Source: Celeribacter sp. PS-C1 (lineage in GTDB: Bacteria > Pseudomonadota > Alphaproteobacteria > Rhodobacterales > Rhodobacteraceae). From it: DNA of 64,000 nt. A model generated the notes under the pieces. That model worked only from the letters and a program-made list of their open reading frames with translations, was not told where the DNA came from and searched no databases. The translations under genes were made by a program, and so were the position numbers. Shown one piece after another: positions 36,528-44,928 of this stretch (the stretch's first letter is position 1; each line of letters opens with the position of its first letter). Location of the stretch: contig NZ_JAHXRW010000011.1 of the NCBI RefSeq assembly GCF_019429625.1, positions 1 to 64,000 on the forward strand, in the 5' to 3' direction.

Positions 36528-36551
36528 CTCAAATCAAAGCGCAGCTATAGT
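36524..36551 (+). promoter_or_regulatory. Candidate promoter of the YeeE/YedE gene
   Basis: GTGACT, 16-base spacer, TATAGT. Predicted start near 36558, leader of about 38 bases, and GGGAGGAG as ribosome site before the ATG at 36596. Confidence 0.42.
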
Positions 36552-36595
36552 TCTCCCTTAAAATAGCCGGAATTTGCCTGTGGGAGGAGCAGATC

Positions 36596-37660
36596 ATGGA
36601 TATTTTGACTCTCGTCGAGGGGATCGGCGAAAGCCCCTCTGCGGCGATATTCGGCCTGATCACCGGTCTCATTTTTGGCGTCTCCGCACAGCGTTCTCAA
36701 TTCTGTCTACGCGCGGCAACGGTCGAGTTTGCCCGCGGACGCCTTGGTCCCAAAGTTGCTGTCTGGTTCCTGACGCTCTCAACCGCCATCGTCTGGGTGC
36801 AGGGCGCGCAGATGTTGGGGCTGTTTCGCGGCGCGGACGCGCGTGTCATGGCCGTGCCCGGATCATGGTCCGGCGCGGTGATCGGCGGATTGATGTTTGG
36901 CGCAGGCATGGTCCTGTCGCGCGGCTGTTCAGGACGGCTTTTAGTGTTGGCCTCTACGGGCAATCTGCGCTCAGTGGTCTCAGGGCTGATCTTTGCGGTT
37001 ACTGCTCAGATGAGCCTGCATGGCGTCTTGGCGCCTTACCGCGACAAGCTGGCATCTCTTTCGATCACACCCGGCGGTGAAAACGTCAATCTTCTGAATG
37101 CGCTGCATCTGCCGGAGGGCACGGGACTGGTGCTAGGGCTGGCCTTTGCCGCCTTGGCCTTGATACTGGCGATCAAGAACCAGATCGGCCCGAAAACCTG
37201 GATCTTTGCCTCGGGCGTGGGCTTTGCCGTCGCGGTCGGTTGGGGCCTTACATGGTCCTTGGCGCAGGTCGCTTTTGATCCCGTTCCCGTGACCTCCGTC
37301 ACCTTCTCCGGCCCTTCCGCCAACACATTGATGTTCTTTCTCGACCTCAACGCGGTGTTGGAATTCGACGTGGGCCTCGTGCCCGGTGTGGTCGTGGGAG
37401 CCTTTGTCGCCTCGCTCCTCTCCGGTGAGTTCCGCTGGCAGAGCTTTGACTCCGTTCCCGTCATGCGCAAATCCATGGTCGGCGCGGTGCTCATGGGCTT
37501 CGGCGCCATGCTCGCGGGCGGTTGCGCCATCGGCAACGGCGTCACCGGCAGTTCGGTTTTTGCCGCCACCGCCTGGCTCGCCCTGTTCTGCATGTGGATC
37601 GGCGCTATTGTCACGACGCTCGTCGTGGACCGCGAGGCCGATCCGGCGCTGGCGTGCTGA
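36596..37660 (+). CDS. YeeE/YedE family sulfur transporter
   Basis: Membrane protein of 354 residues with about nine to ten helices, likely importing thiosulfate or another sulfur donor. Conserved cysteine signatures: VLSRGCSGRLLVLASTGNLR (about 108-127) and MLAGGCAIGNGVTGSSVF (about 304-321), and an early RSQFCLRAA. Both cysteine motifs sit inside membrane segments, as in the YeeE fold. It is convergent, with no gap, with a rhodanese gene, a common sulfur partner. The exact substrate cannot be read from sequence. Confidence 0.88.
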   Translation: MDILTLVEGIGESPSAAIFGLITGLIFGVSAQRSQFCLRAATVEFARGRLGPKVAVWFLTLSTAIVWVQGAQMLGLFRGADARVMAVPGSWSGAVIGGLMFGAGMVLSRGCSGRLLVLASTGNLRSVVSGLIFAVTAQMSLHGVLAPYRDKLASLSITPGGENVNLLNALHLPEGTGLVLGLAFAALALILAIKNQIGPKTWIFASGVGFAVAVGWGLTWSLAQVAFDPVPVTSVTFSGPSANTLMFFLDLNAVLEFDVGLVPGVVVGAFVASLLSGEFRWQSFDSVPVMRKSMVGAVLMGFGAMLAGGCAIGNGVTGSSVFAATAWLALFCMWIGAIVTTLVVDREADPALAC

Positions 37661-38092
37661 TCAGTTGACCGCGACGGGTTGATAGCCACTGGCAATCTGC
37701 GCCTTCATGCCCCCGTCGATGGAGATGATCCGGTTCGGCAACTTGCCCGCCAAGGCCTGCGCCGCGCGCGCTGTGCGGTTGCCGGAGCGACAGATCAGGA
37801 TCAGGTCCTGCCCTTCCGACAGCTTCGGACTGATTTCGGCCAGAAAACTATCGGCGCTTTCAAAGGTCACAAGCTCCGCACCTTCAATCACACCGGTCTC
37901 GGCCCATTCCTCGGGCGTGCGGATGTCGACGATCAGACCGCCCTCGGCCTGCATTTGCGCCACGGTCATAATTTTATGGTCGTAGTCCACACCCTGCACG
38001 GCTCGGGTCTGAGACGCGCGCAACAGGCCGAACCCCAGCGCCACAACGGCAGCGCCTCCATAGACGAGAAAACGGCGTTTGGTCGGATTCAT
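37661..38092 (-). CDS. Rhodanese domain protein with N-terminal anchor
   Basis: Sulfur carrier/transferase of 143 residues. A hydrophobic stretch at about 8-23 (FLVYGGAAVVALGFGLLRAS) anchors or exports it; the rhodanese domain (about 35-138) has IVDIRTPEEWAETGVIEGA and the active loop ILICRSGNRTARAAQAL with Cys in CRSGNR. Its stop codon touches the YeeE stop. Likely handles the sulfur brought in by YeeE, in the periplasm or at the membrane. Confidence 0.9.
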   Translation of the reverse strand: MNPTKRRFLVYGGAAVVALGFGLLRASQTRAVQGVDYDHKIMTVAQMQAEGGLIVDIRTPEEWAETGVIEGAELVTFESADSFLAEISPKLSEGQDLILICRSGNRTARAAQALAGKLPNRIISIDGGMKAQIASGYQPVAVN

Positions 38093-38219
38093 GTCTCACT
38101 CCTTTGATCGGTCATTCCGGTCATATCAGCCCGCAGTCCTACCGCAAGTGGGCATTCTGACGCTTTCCTTTCAGACCCTCACAGGATAGCTAAAGGGCAG
38201 CGATGCATGAGGAGCCGAT

Positions 38220-39095
38220 ATGACCCGCCTGATCCAAACCCTGTCCGAAATCTCGACCGATTACGATGCGCTTTTCGTCGACCTTTGGGGCTGTGTCCAC
38301 AATGGCGTCACGGCGTTTCCCGAAGCCTGTGCCGCATTGCAAACCTACCGCGCGGGCGGCGGCAAAGTCGTGCTCGTGACCAATTCCCCGCGTCCGTGGC
38401 GCTCGGTCGCGCAGCAGATCAAAGAGTTCGGCGTCCCAGAGGACGCCTATGACGCCATCGCCACCTCCGGCGATTCCGCACGGATGGCGATGTATCTGGG
38501 CGTCGTGGGAGAGAAAGTTCACCACATCGGCGATATGTTCAAAGACGACTTCATGCAGCCGATGGACATCGTCACGGATGAGGCCGTCGAGATCACCGAA
38601 GTGCCGCTCGAAGAGGCCGAAGGCATCGTATGTTCCGGTCCCGAGGACCCGCTGGCCGACCCGGAGATTTACCGTCCGCAGTTCCTCTATGCGAAACAAA
38701 AGGGCCTGAAACTTCTCTGTGCCAACCCCGACATCGTGGTGGATCGTGGCGAGGTGCGGGAATGGTGCGCGGGCGCTTTGGCTGCGCTTTACACCGAAAT
38801 GGGCGGTGAGAGCCTCTATTTCGGCAAACCGCATCCGCCGATCTATGATCTGGCCCGCCGCCGCTTGGCCCAGCTCGCCCCCATCGACGACAACCGTATT
38901 CTCTGCATCGGCGATGGCATCGGCACGGATGTGATGGGTGGCATTGGCGAAGGGCTGGACGTCTTGTTCATCACCGGCGGCTTGGCTGCCAAAGAATTCG
39001 GGCCCGATCCGGTAAACCCTGACCCGGAGCGGCTCAAGATGTGGCTTTCGGAACATAACCTGTCACCGACGGCAGCGATTTCGTTCTTACGCTGA
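38220..39095 (+). CDS. HAD-superfamily class IIA hydrolase (TIGR01459-type)
   Basis: NagD-like phosphatase of 291 residues. Motif I is DALFVDLWGCVHNGV, where the second Asp of DxD is replaced (DLWG), as in this subgroup; VVLVTNSPRP (motif II) and FGKPHPPIYDLA (motif III) follow, and ILCIGDGIGTDVMGG is motif IV. Natural substrate unknown. It is divergent from the rhodanese gene and precedes the MaoC and ribF genes, an order I know from other Rhodobacterales. Confidence 0.85.
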   Translation: MTRLIQTLSEISTDYDALFVDLWGCVHNGVTAFPEACAALQTYRAGGGKVVLVTNSPRPWRSVAQQIKEFGVPEDAYDAIATSGDSARMAMYLGVVGEKVHHIGDMFKDDFMQPMDIVTDEAVEITEVPLEEAEGIVCSGPEDPLADPEIYRPQFLYAKQKGLKLLCANPDIVVDRGEVREWCAGALAALYTEMGGESLYFGKPHPPIYDLARRRLAQLAPIDDNRILCIGDGIGTDVMGGIGEGLDVLFITGGLAAKEFGPDPVNPDPERLKMWLSEHNLSPTAAISFLR

Positions 39096-39124
39096 GGTGT
39101 GAGTATTTCAGGCAAAAAGTAAAC

Positions 39125-39158
39125 AAGGCGCTGGAGTGGATCCCGCGCCTTTTTTTGC
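39125..39158 (+). terminator. Terminator after the HAD hydrolase gene
   Basis: AAGGCGC / GCGCCTT stem around a 13-base loop, followed by a run of seven Ts. It lies about 30 bases after the stop and separates HAD from the MaoC gene. Confidence 0.85.
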
Positions 39159-39232
39159 GCACCCCTCATGACATCGCCACGAAACTTATTTCCAATATCT
39201 ACGTCGTCATAAAAATTTTCTTGCGCGCAATA

Positions 39233-39272
39233 TTGTTTCTCTCTCGATTTTCCGCTATGCTGCACCGCAACA
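39233..39272 (+). promoter_or_regulatory. Candidate promoter of the MaoC gene with TGC/GCA motif
   Basis: TTGTTT, 17-base spacer, TATGCT, then CTGC-ACC-GCAA immediately over the predicted start site. The latter resembles the CTGC-N3/4-GCAG type site reported for the polyester regulator PhaR in Paracoccus; the resemblance is weak evidence. Confidence 0.35.
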
Positions 39273-39292
39273 TCAAGAAGGAATCGGAGCGC

Positions 39293-39736
39293 ATGTTGGA
39301 CAATCAGCCCCGCGGAACCATCTGTATCGAAGACATCGAGATCGGCATGACGCGCTCTTTGCGCAAGGTCATCACCGATCACGACATTGAATTGTTTGGG
39401 GAGGTCTCTACCGACCGTAACCCCGTGCATTTCGACGATGCCTATGCCAATGACACGATTTTCGAAGGCCGCATTGCCCATGGCATGCTGACCGCCGCTC
39501 TGATTTCCGCCGTGATCGGAGAGCAGCTTCCCGGTCATGGCACGATCTACATGGGCCAGACGCTCAAGTTTCTGGCACCTGTGCGCCCCGGCGATACGGT
39601 TCTGGCCGAGGTCACGGTGACCGACATCATCCATGCAAAACGCCGTGTTGCCCTTGAATGTCGCTGCACCGTGGGCGATACCGTTGTCTTGAAAGGCGAG
39701 GCCATGGTGCTTGCGCCGAGCCGTAAATTCGACTGA
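39293..39736 (+). CDS. MaoC family dehydratase (PhaJ-like)
   Basis: Hot-dog-fold enoyl-CoA hydratase of 147 residues. The catalytic motif Asp-x5-His is in STDRNPVHFDDAYANDTIFE (DRNPVHF), and GRIAHGMLTAALISAVIG is the family hallmark. R-specific hydration of crotonyl-CoA-type substrates would feed polyhydroxyalkanoate synthesis. I start at 39293 (MLDNQPRGTICIED), with GGAG upstream; the frame is open for another 46 codons upstream, across the promoter, which is unlikely to be coding. ribF follows 32 bases later. Confidence 0.88.
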   Translation: MLDNQPRGTICIEDIEIGMTRSLRKVITDHDIELFGEVSTDRNPVHFDDAYANDTIFEGRIAHGMLTAALISAVIGEQLPGHGTIYMGQTLKFLAPVRPGDTVLAEVTVTDIIHAKRRVALECRCTVGDTVVLKGEAMVLAPSRKFD

Positions 39737-39768
39737 CGACGCGAGGGGCGCCTCTCGCGAGGAGCCCC

Positions 39769-40695
39769 ATGCAGATTTACACGCACTGGACCGACATTCC
39801 CGAAGAGGCCAAAGGCTGTGCCGCCGCGATTGGTAATTTCGATGGCGTACACCGTGGCCACCGCCATGTGATTGATCTCGCCCGCGCGCATGGCCCGTTG
39901 GGCATCGTCACTTTTGAGCCGCATCCCCGCGAGTTTTTTGCACCAGGCGCCCCGCCCTTTCGCTTGATGAATGCCGACTCCAAAGCGAGCCGTCTTGCGA
40001 AACTGGGCGTCGAGCAACTGTTCCAACTGCCGTTCAATGCCGAACTGGCGGCGATGACGCCCGAAGCCTTTGCCCGCGAGATCATCGTCGAAGGGCTGGG
40101 TCTCAAACATATCGTTGTCGGCGCGGACTTCTGTTTCGGCGCGAAACGGGCCGGCAAAGTGGCCGATCTTCAGAGGTTTGGCGAAGAGATGGGCTTTGGC
40201 GTCACCATCGCCGAGCTTTTGGAAACCGACAGCGGCATCTCTTCGTCCTCTGCGATCCGTGTCGCGCTTTCAGAGGGCGCGCCGGAAAAGGCCGCCGAGA
40301 TGCTGGGCCATTGGCACCGGATCGAGGGCAAAGTCGGCCACGGCGACAAACGCGGGCGCGAGCTCGGGTTCCCAACTGCGAACATGTCGATCGAGGGGCT
40401 GCATGCCCCGAAATTCGGGGTCTATGCGGTGCTGGTCGACGTGCTCACGGGGCCTCACAAAGGCTCCTATAAGGGCGCGGCCTCCTTGGGGGTGAAACCG
40501 ACCTTCGGCGCTAATATGCCCTGCCTCGAGACCTTTATCTTCGACTTTTCCGGCTCGCTTTACGATGAACACCTCTCGGTCGCCTTTGTTGAATATTTGC
40601 GTCCTGAGCTTGTTTTCACAGGGCTGCAACCGCTTATTGATCAGATGGATCTCGATTGCGCACAGGCCCGCGCGATCCTTGAGGCGTTGGAATGA
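39769..40695 (+). CDS. ribF: Bifunctional riboflavin kinase/FAD synthetase
   Basis: Makes FMN and FAD from riboflavin; 308 residues. N-terminal nucleotidyltransferase: AAIGNFDGVHRGHRHVIDLA, TFEPHPREFF, VVGADFCFGAKRAGKV, and SSSAIRVALSEGAPEKA. C-terminal kinase: GKVGHGDKRGRELGFPTANM and GVYAVLVDV. Length is normal. It overlaps the YcgN-like gene start by 4 bases (ATGA). No FMN riboswitch is visible in the 32-base gap before it. Confidence 0.96.
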   Translation: MQIYTHWTDIPEEAKGCAAAIGNFDGVHRGHRHVIDLARAHGPLGIVTFEPHPREFFAPGAPPFRLMNADSKASRLAKLGVEQLFQLPFNAELAAMTPEAFAREIIVEGLGLKHIVVGADFCFGAKRAGKVADLQRFGEEMGFGVTIAELLETDSGISSSSAIRVALSEGAPEKAAEMLGHWHRIEGKVGHGDKRGRELGFPTANMSIEGLHAPKFGVYAVLVDVLTGPHKGSYKGAASLGVKPTFGANMPCLETFIFDFSGSLYDEHLSVAFVEYLRPELVFTGLQPLIDQMDLDCAQARAILEALE

Positions 40696-41141
40696 GCAAA
40701 CGCGAGCGCTTTTGGGAAACCGTGCCTCTGACGAAGATGTCGGAGGAAGAATGGGAAGCGCTCTGTGACGGTTGTGGCAAATGCTGCCTCAACAAGATCG
40801 AAGATGCGGACACGGGCGAAGTCTATCTGACCCGTGTCGCCTGTCGCCTGCTCGATGATCAGTCCTGCCAATGCGGACAATATGAGATCCGCAAAAAGCT
40901 TGTGCCTGAGTGCATCCGCTTGACGCCCGAGAACATCGACAGCCACGCCTATTGGATGCCCACCACCTGTGCTTATCGCCTGTTGTGGAAGGGCCGCCCC
41001 CTGCCCGATTGGCACCCGCTTTTGACCGGCGACCCGGAGAGCGTGCACGCCGCAGGCGTCTCCATGCGCGGCAGGACAGTGCCAGAATTCGAAGTCGATG
41101 AGGATGATTGGGAAGATCATATCATCGAGGAACCCACCTGA
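40692..41141 (+). CDS. YcgN family cysteine-cluster protein
   Basis: Conserved protein of 149 residues of the UPF0260/YcgN type. A metal-type cysteine cluster is in LCDGCGKCCLNK near residues 27-38, and more cysteines in CRLLDDQSCQCGQYE and ECIRLTP. The whole-family pattern WMPTTCAYRLLWKGRPLPDW is present. Function is not known; the cysteines suggest metal or Fe-S binding. It is translationally coupled to ribF in front and to the aldolase-like gene behind. Confidence 0.9.
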   Translation: MSKRERFWETVPLTKMSEEEWEALCDGCGKCCLNKIEDADTGEVYLTRVACRLLDDQSCQCGQYEIRKKLVPECIRLTPENIDSHAYWMPTTCAYRLLWKGRPLPDWHPLLTGDPESVHAAGVSMRGRTVPEFEVDEDDWEDHIIEEPT

Positions 41142-42175
41142 TGTTTTTCGGGTCTGATAACACCTCAGGCGTGCATCCGAAAATTATGGAGGCACTCGCC
41201 CGCGCCAACGACGGATACGCCGCGCCTTATGCCGGGGATCGTTGGACGGCGGAGCTGACCGAGCGTCTGCGCGACATGTTTCAGGCGCCCGATGCGCTGG
41301 TCTATCCGATGGTTTCGGGCACCGGTACGAACGCCGCGCTTTTGGCGGCAATGACGCCGCCTTGGGGCATCGTCTATTGCCATAAGACCGCGCATATCGA
41401 GGTGGACGAGCGCAATTCCGTGCCGTTTTATTCTGGTGGCGCGAAACTCAAACTCTTGTCCGGCACTGGCAGCCGAATGGCGCCAGAGGAACTGCGCGAT
41501 GCCGTGATCCGCGACAGTGGCGACGACATTCACGCCAGCCCGCCAGCGGCTGTCTCGCTGACCAATCTTACCGAATTTGGCGAACTCTATCGCCCGGCCG
41601 ACATTGCCGCATTGGCAGAAGCCTCACGCTTACCGCTGCACCTCGACGGGGCGCGGTTTGCCAATGCGATGGCGGCGAGCGGCGCGACACCTTGGGAGAT
41701 GACACGCGAGCTGTCGGCACTCTCTTTGGGCGCAACGAAAACCGGAGCGATGGGGGCCGAGGCCGCCGTGCTGTTTGACCCGGCCTTTAAAGAGGCCTTT
41801 GAAAGCCAACGCATGCGCGGCGGGCATAACCTCTCGAAATCCCGCTATATCTCGGCGCAGATTCTGGCATGGCTGGAGGGAGATCTTTGGCTGGAATTAG
41901 CCACTCAGGCCAATGCGATGGGCACGCGTTTGGCGAAAGGCATCGCGGAAATCGGGGGCGATCTGGCCTATACCGCCGAGGGTAATCTGGTTTTCGCCCG
42001 CCTGCCTCGCAAGATGCACATCGAGGCCAAGGCAAAAGGCGCAGTCTATCACTTCTGGGGCCCGAACAGGGCTCTGACAGGTGACCCGGACGAGCCGCTT
42101 TTGGCACGATTTGTGGCGAGCTGGTCGACGACTGAGGCCGATGTGGATGCGCTTTTGGCGGCTTTGGCGGACTGA
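41141..42175 (+). CDS. Low-specificity L-threonine aldolase-like PLP enzyme
   Basis: PLP-dependent beta-eliminating lyase of 344 residues. It starts MFFGSDNTSGVHPKIMEALA; HIEVDERNSVPFYSGGAKL lies near residues 85-103, and the likely PLP-lysine is in LSLGATKTGAMGAEAAVLFD. LHLDGARFANAM carries the PLP-contact Asp and Arg. The start at 41141 overlaps the preceding stop (TGATG), with GAGG 10 bases upstream. Likely cleaves threonine or allo-threonine to glycine and acetaldehyde; a related beta-eliminating substrate is possible. Confidence 0.87.
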   Translation: MFFGSDNTSGVHPKIMEALARANDGYAAPYAGDRWTAELTERLRDMFQAPDALVYPMVSGTGTNAALLAAMTPPWGIVYCHKTAHIEVDERNSVPFYSGGAKLKLLSGTGSRMAPEELRDAVIRDSGDDIHASPPAAVSLTNLTEFGELYRPADIAALAEASRLPLHLDGARFANAMAASGATPWEMTRELSALSLGATKTGAMGAEAAVLFDPAFKEAFESQRMRGGHNLSKSRYISAQILAWLEGDLWLELATQANAMGTRLAKGIAEIGGDLAYTAEGNLVFARLPRKMHIEAKAKGAVYHFWGPNRALTGDPDEPLLARFVASWSTTEADVDALLAALAD

Positions 42176-42191
42176 GCCCCAGACCTCTCAG

Positions 42192-42218
42192 CACGCATTA
42201 AGGTTAATCAGATTAAGG
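42192..42218. other. AT-rich dyad motif in a convergent gap, copy B
   Basis: Three TTAA sites in 21 bases around the perfect palindrome TTAATC-A-GATTAA (42204-42216). On the minus strand it reads CTGATTAACCTTAATGCGTG, close to 60037-60056; the other side matches 15082-15097. Confidence 0.45.
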
Positions 42219-42270
42219 TTCGTGCGAGATAAATGGGCGCAGAAAACTCCGGATTGTGGGGCTGAAACGC

Positions 42271-42870
42271 TCACAAGGCCCCGAGATACTCGTCCAGCAT
42301 ATCGAGGCGATCCTGCCCCCAGAACCGTTCATCCGTATCCGTCACAATGTAAAACGGTGCGCCGAAAATTCCGGCCTTCAGCCCTTCTTCAAGGTTCTGC
42401 TCATAGAGCTCCGCGCCCTTCAGAAGCCCCGTCATCGACAGCATCGGATCAAACCCAGACGCCTTAAGCGCCTCCGTGATCACCGCATCGTCGGCGATAT
42501 CACGATCCTCTTCCCAGACCGCTTTGAGGAGGCGCTGCACCAGACCATCAAGATCGCCACCTCCGGCCTCCTGAGCCGCGATCACCGCATAGGAGGCTGG
42601 CGCCGCGTTGGTCGGCCAATAAGCCGGCTGAAAATGCATCGGTTTGCCCAGCTTGGCAGCAAACCGTTTCAGCTCCTGCATGCGGTACTCTTGCCGCCCC
42701 TGCGGACGTTGAGCCGGACGCGGGGCGCCGATACGATCAAACATGGTAAGAATATCGAAGGGTTTATAGCGCACGCTCGCCCCATGTTTTTCCGCAATCT
42801 CCGCAAAGCGATCCCCTGCCAGATAGGTGAAAGAGGACAGAAGCGAAAAATAATAGTCGATATGTGCCAT
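42271..42870 (-). CDS. 2-hydroxychromene-2-carboxylate isomerase-like, DsbA fold
   Basis: Thioredoxin-fold protein of 199 residues of the kappa-GST/DsbA-like isomerase family. It begins MAHIDYYFSLLSSFTYLAGD with the serine-type active site (SSFTYL) instead of CxxC. PLFKP-like FDILTMFDRIGAPRPAQRP, FAAKLGKPMHFQPAYWPTN, and GIFGAPFYIVTDTDERFWGQ, including the cis-Pro, follow. Probably glutathione-linked; natural substrate unknown. Confidence 0.87.
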   Translation of the reverse strand: MAHIDYYFSLLSSFTYLAGDRFAEIAEKHGASVRYKPFDILTMFDRIGAPRPAQRPQGRQEYRMQELKRFAAKLGKPMHFQPAYWPTNAAPASYAVIAAQEAGGGDLDGLVQRLLKAVWEEDRDIADDAVITEALKASGFDPMLSMTGLLKGAELYEQNLEEGLKAGIFGAPFYIVTDTDERFWGQDRLDMLDEYLGAL

Positions 42871-42994
42871 TTGCCCCCTCCTCGGGACGCTCGGGATGTT
42901 TCCAAAAACCTAGCTGGGTGGTAAGCGGTGTCAACGTTACGATTCCGTGACGATCCCCGCGCCAATTTCGCCAAACACTCTGGGAAAAGCTGCC

Positions 42995-44011
42995 ATGCCC
43001 ACATCTCATGAACCGAAACTCATCTCCGGCAATGCAAACCGCACGCTGGCGAATTCCATTGCCCGCCGTCTCTCGATGCACCGCGGCATGTCGATCGACC
43101 TGTGCGATGCTCGTGTTGAGCGGTTCAACGATGGCGAGATCTTCGTCGAGGTCTATGAGAACGTGCGTGGCGAGGACATGTTCGTTGTTCAGCCGACGTC
43201 CAACCCGGCCAACGACAACCTCATGGAATTGCTGATCATCACCGACGCGCTGCGCCGCTCGTCCGCGGGCCGCATCACCGCCGTGATCCCCTATTTCGGC
43301 TACGCCCGTCAGGACCGCCGCACCAAGGCCCGCACGCCGATCACCGCGAAGCTCGTCGCCAACATGATGGTCGAAGCAGGCATTGAACGCATTCTGACGC
43401 TCGATCTGCACGCGACGCAGATTCAGGGCTTCTTCGACATTCCAGTCGACAACCTCTACGCCTCGCCGGTCTTTGCGCTCGACATCAAACATCATTTCAA
43501 GGACGGTCTGAGCGACATCATGGTCGTCTCTCCTGACGTTGGCGGCGTGGCCCGTGCCCGTGAGCTCGCAAAGCGCATCGACGCACCGCTCTCGATCGTC
43601 GACAAACGCCGCGAAAAGCCGGGTGAGGTCGCCGAGATGACCGTGATCGGTTCCGTCGAGGGCAAGAAATGTATCATCGTCGATGACCTTGTGGACACCG
43701 CTGGCACGCTCTGCAAAGCCGCCGATCTGTTGATGGATCACGGCGCCGCCGAAGTGCACGCCTATATCTCCCATGGCGTGCTGTCCGGTCCTGCCGTGGA
43801 GCGCGTGACCAATTCCAAGCTCTCATCCTTGGTGATCACCGACTCGATCGAGGCCAATGAAGCCGTCGCCGCCTGCAAGAACATCCGCATCGTGCCGACC
43901 GCGCCGCTCTTTGCGCAGGCGATCATCAACACTTGGAACGGCACCTCCGTGTCCTCGCTGTTCGAAGACAAGACGCTCGTGCCGCTCTACGAAGGTGTGT
44001 ATCACCCGTAA
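42995..44011 (+). CDS. prs: Ribose-phosphate pyrophosphokinase
   Basis: Makes PRPP from ribose 5-phosphate and ATP for nucleotide, His and Trp synthesis; 338 residues. [20 protein letters not shown], the flexible loop [27 protein letters not shown]-type [20 protein letters not shown], and the PRPP loop [20 protein letters not shown] are all present. The start at 42995 is chosen for [13 protein letters not shown]; an upstream in-frame start would add 16 residues. Terminator follows at 44031. Confidence 0.97.
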   Translation: MPTSHEPKLISGNANRTLANSIARRLSMHRGMSIDLCDARVERFNDGEIFVEVYENVRGEDMFVVQPTSNPANDNLMELLIITDALRRSSAGRITAVIPYFGYARQDRRTKARTPITAKLVANMMVEAGIERILTLDLHATQIQGFFDIPVDNLYASPVFALDIKHHFKDGLSDIMVVSPDVGGVARARELAKRIDAPLSIVDKRREKPGEVAEMTVIGSVEGKKCIIVDDLVDTAGTLCKAADLLMDHGAAEVHAYISHGVLSGPAVERVTNSKLSSLVITDSIEANEAVAACKNIRIVPTAPLFAQAIINTWNGTSVSSLFEDKTLVPLYEGVYHP

Positions 44012-44030
44012 GCTGTTGAGCCGTTCATGG

Positions 44031-44067
44031 AAAAGGCGCGCGGGACCTCCCCGACGCGCCTTTTTTC
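44031..44067 (+). terminator. Terminator after prs
   Basis: AAAAGGCGCG / CGCGCCTTTT stem with a 14-base loop, then TTTTTTC. Situated 20 bases after the prs stop. Confidence 0.85.
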
Positions 44068-44084
44068 ATGGCTTGAATATCTTC

Positions 44085-44432
44085 TCAGACCTCCCAGTCA
44101 TCCTCATGACGCACCGGCCCGAAAGCGGTCCAATCGGCTCGCACCCGCGCGATCTTGGTATCACCCCAAGTGCGGAAGACGATCATAAAGCCCTCCTCAG
44201 ACACCATGTCTGCGGAAATATCGACGCGGTGGTTGGTAGAATGGTCGATGTCGAGCATTGAGAGACTGACCTGAACCAATGGCGGTCGCAGATAGGCCTC
44301 GTCGAATTCGACCACGCGGCGTAGCTCACGTGGCCCCTGCCCCGTCCACATCGCGCCCCCAACCTGAAAATCCGAAAAGAGCACAAAGGATCCCTGAGAG
44401 ATCCCGAGCTGATGACTGTCTATTCTAAGCAT
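44085..44432 (-). CDS. H-type lectin domain protein
   Basis: Single-domain protein of 115 residues resembling the H-type lectin fold first described in snail agglutinin and discoidin. Recognised by ISQGSFVLFSDFQVGGAMWT and GQGPRELRRVVEFDEAYLRP at the N-terminus and FMIVFRTWGDTKIARVRADW at the C-terminus. No signal peptide and no membrane helix are visible, so it may act in the cytoplasm. I know such small genes next to prs or atp genes in Rhodobacterales. Carbohydrate binding has to be shown. Confidence 0.78.
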   Translation of the reverse strand: MLRIDSHQLGISQGSFVLFSDFQVGGAMWTGQGPRELRRVVEFDEAYLRPPLVQVSLSMLDIDHSTNHRVDISADMVSEEGFMIVFRTWGDTKIARVRADWTAFGPVRHEDDWEV

Positions 44433-44500
44433 TAATCTTTCCCCCGCAGGCAGATTGCCCCGAAACGCGTGAACAAGGGAAGAGGGAAAGGGTTATCAGT

Positions 44501-44857
44501 TCAGACCTTCGGCTTACCTGCATGTTTGGCGCGGATTTTGGCGATCACTTCGGGGGCCTCGATGCGGCTCAATTCTTTGTCCGCCTCCCCTGCCATATCC
44601 ATGCCATGGGTTGCGCAAAGCGAGGCGAGGGTCACCATGACACCGCCGACTTCCTGCACCGCCTCGCCTTTGGCTCGAGAGAAGACGTAATCGACCAGCT
44701 CATGGACCGCAGATTGCGTCATGCCCAAAGATTGCACCAGCTCCAGAGCCTCCTCCAAAAACCGCCGGTTGCGCTCTGCCGCGTCCATCGCGACGTCTTC
44801 GCCAAAACAGGTCACGACCCAGCCGTGGACACGGGGTCGAAACGCGTCACCCATCAT
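44501..44857 (-). CDS. MazG-like all-alpha NTP pyrophosphohydrolase family protein
   Basis: Helical protein of 118 residues. The motif AERNRRFLEEALELVQSLGM with EEAxE is like the metal-binding helix of all-alpha NTP pyrophosphatases, and VHELVDYVFSRAKGEAVQEV with the late Gly/Glu region agrees. MazG-type enzymes hydrolyse (d)NTPs to monophosphates. The start at 44857 (ATG ATG) has AAAGGA upstream. It lies between the lectin gene and the atp terminator on the minus strand. The family call is moderately sure; the substrate is unknown. Confidence 0.68.
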   Translation of the reverse strand: MMGDAFRPRVHGWVVTCFGEDVAMDAAERNRRFLEEALELVQSLGMTQSAVHELVDYVFSRAKGEAVQEVGGVMVTLASLCATHGMDMAGEADKELSRIEAPEVIAKIRAKHAGKPKV

Positions 44858-44877
44858 CAAAATCCTTTCAGAAATAA

Positions 44878-44907
44878 AAAAGGCCCCGCTGAGATGCGGG
44901 GCCTTTC
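44878..44907 (-). terminator. Terminator of the atpHAGDC operon
   Basis: Perfect stem AAGGCCCCGC / GCGGGGCCTT with a 6-base loop; runs of A and T on both sides make it work on either strand. It lies 22 bases after the atpC stop. Confidence 0.9.
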
Positions 44908-44928
44908 CAATTCACGTGTCACAGCCAA

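Noticed and set aside
39737-39768. FMN riboswitch before ribF
   Set aside because: The gap is only 32 bases, far too short for the element.
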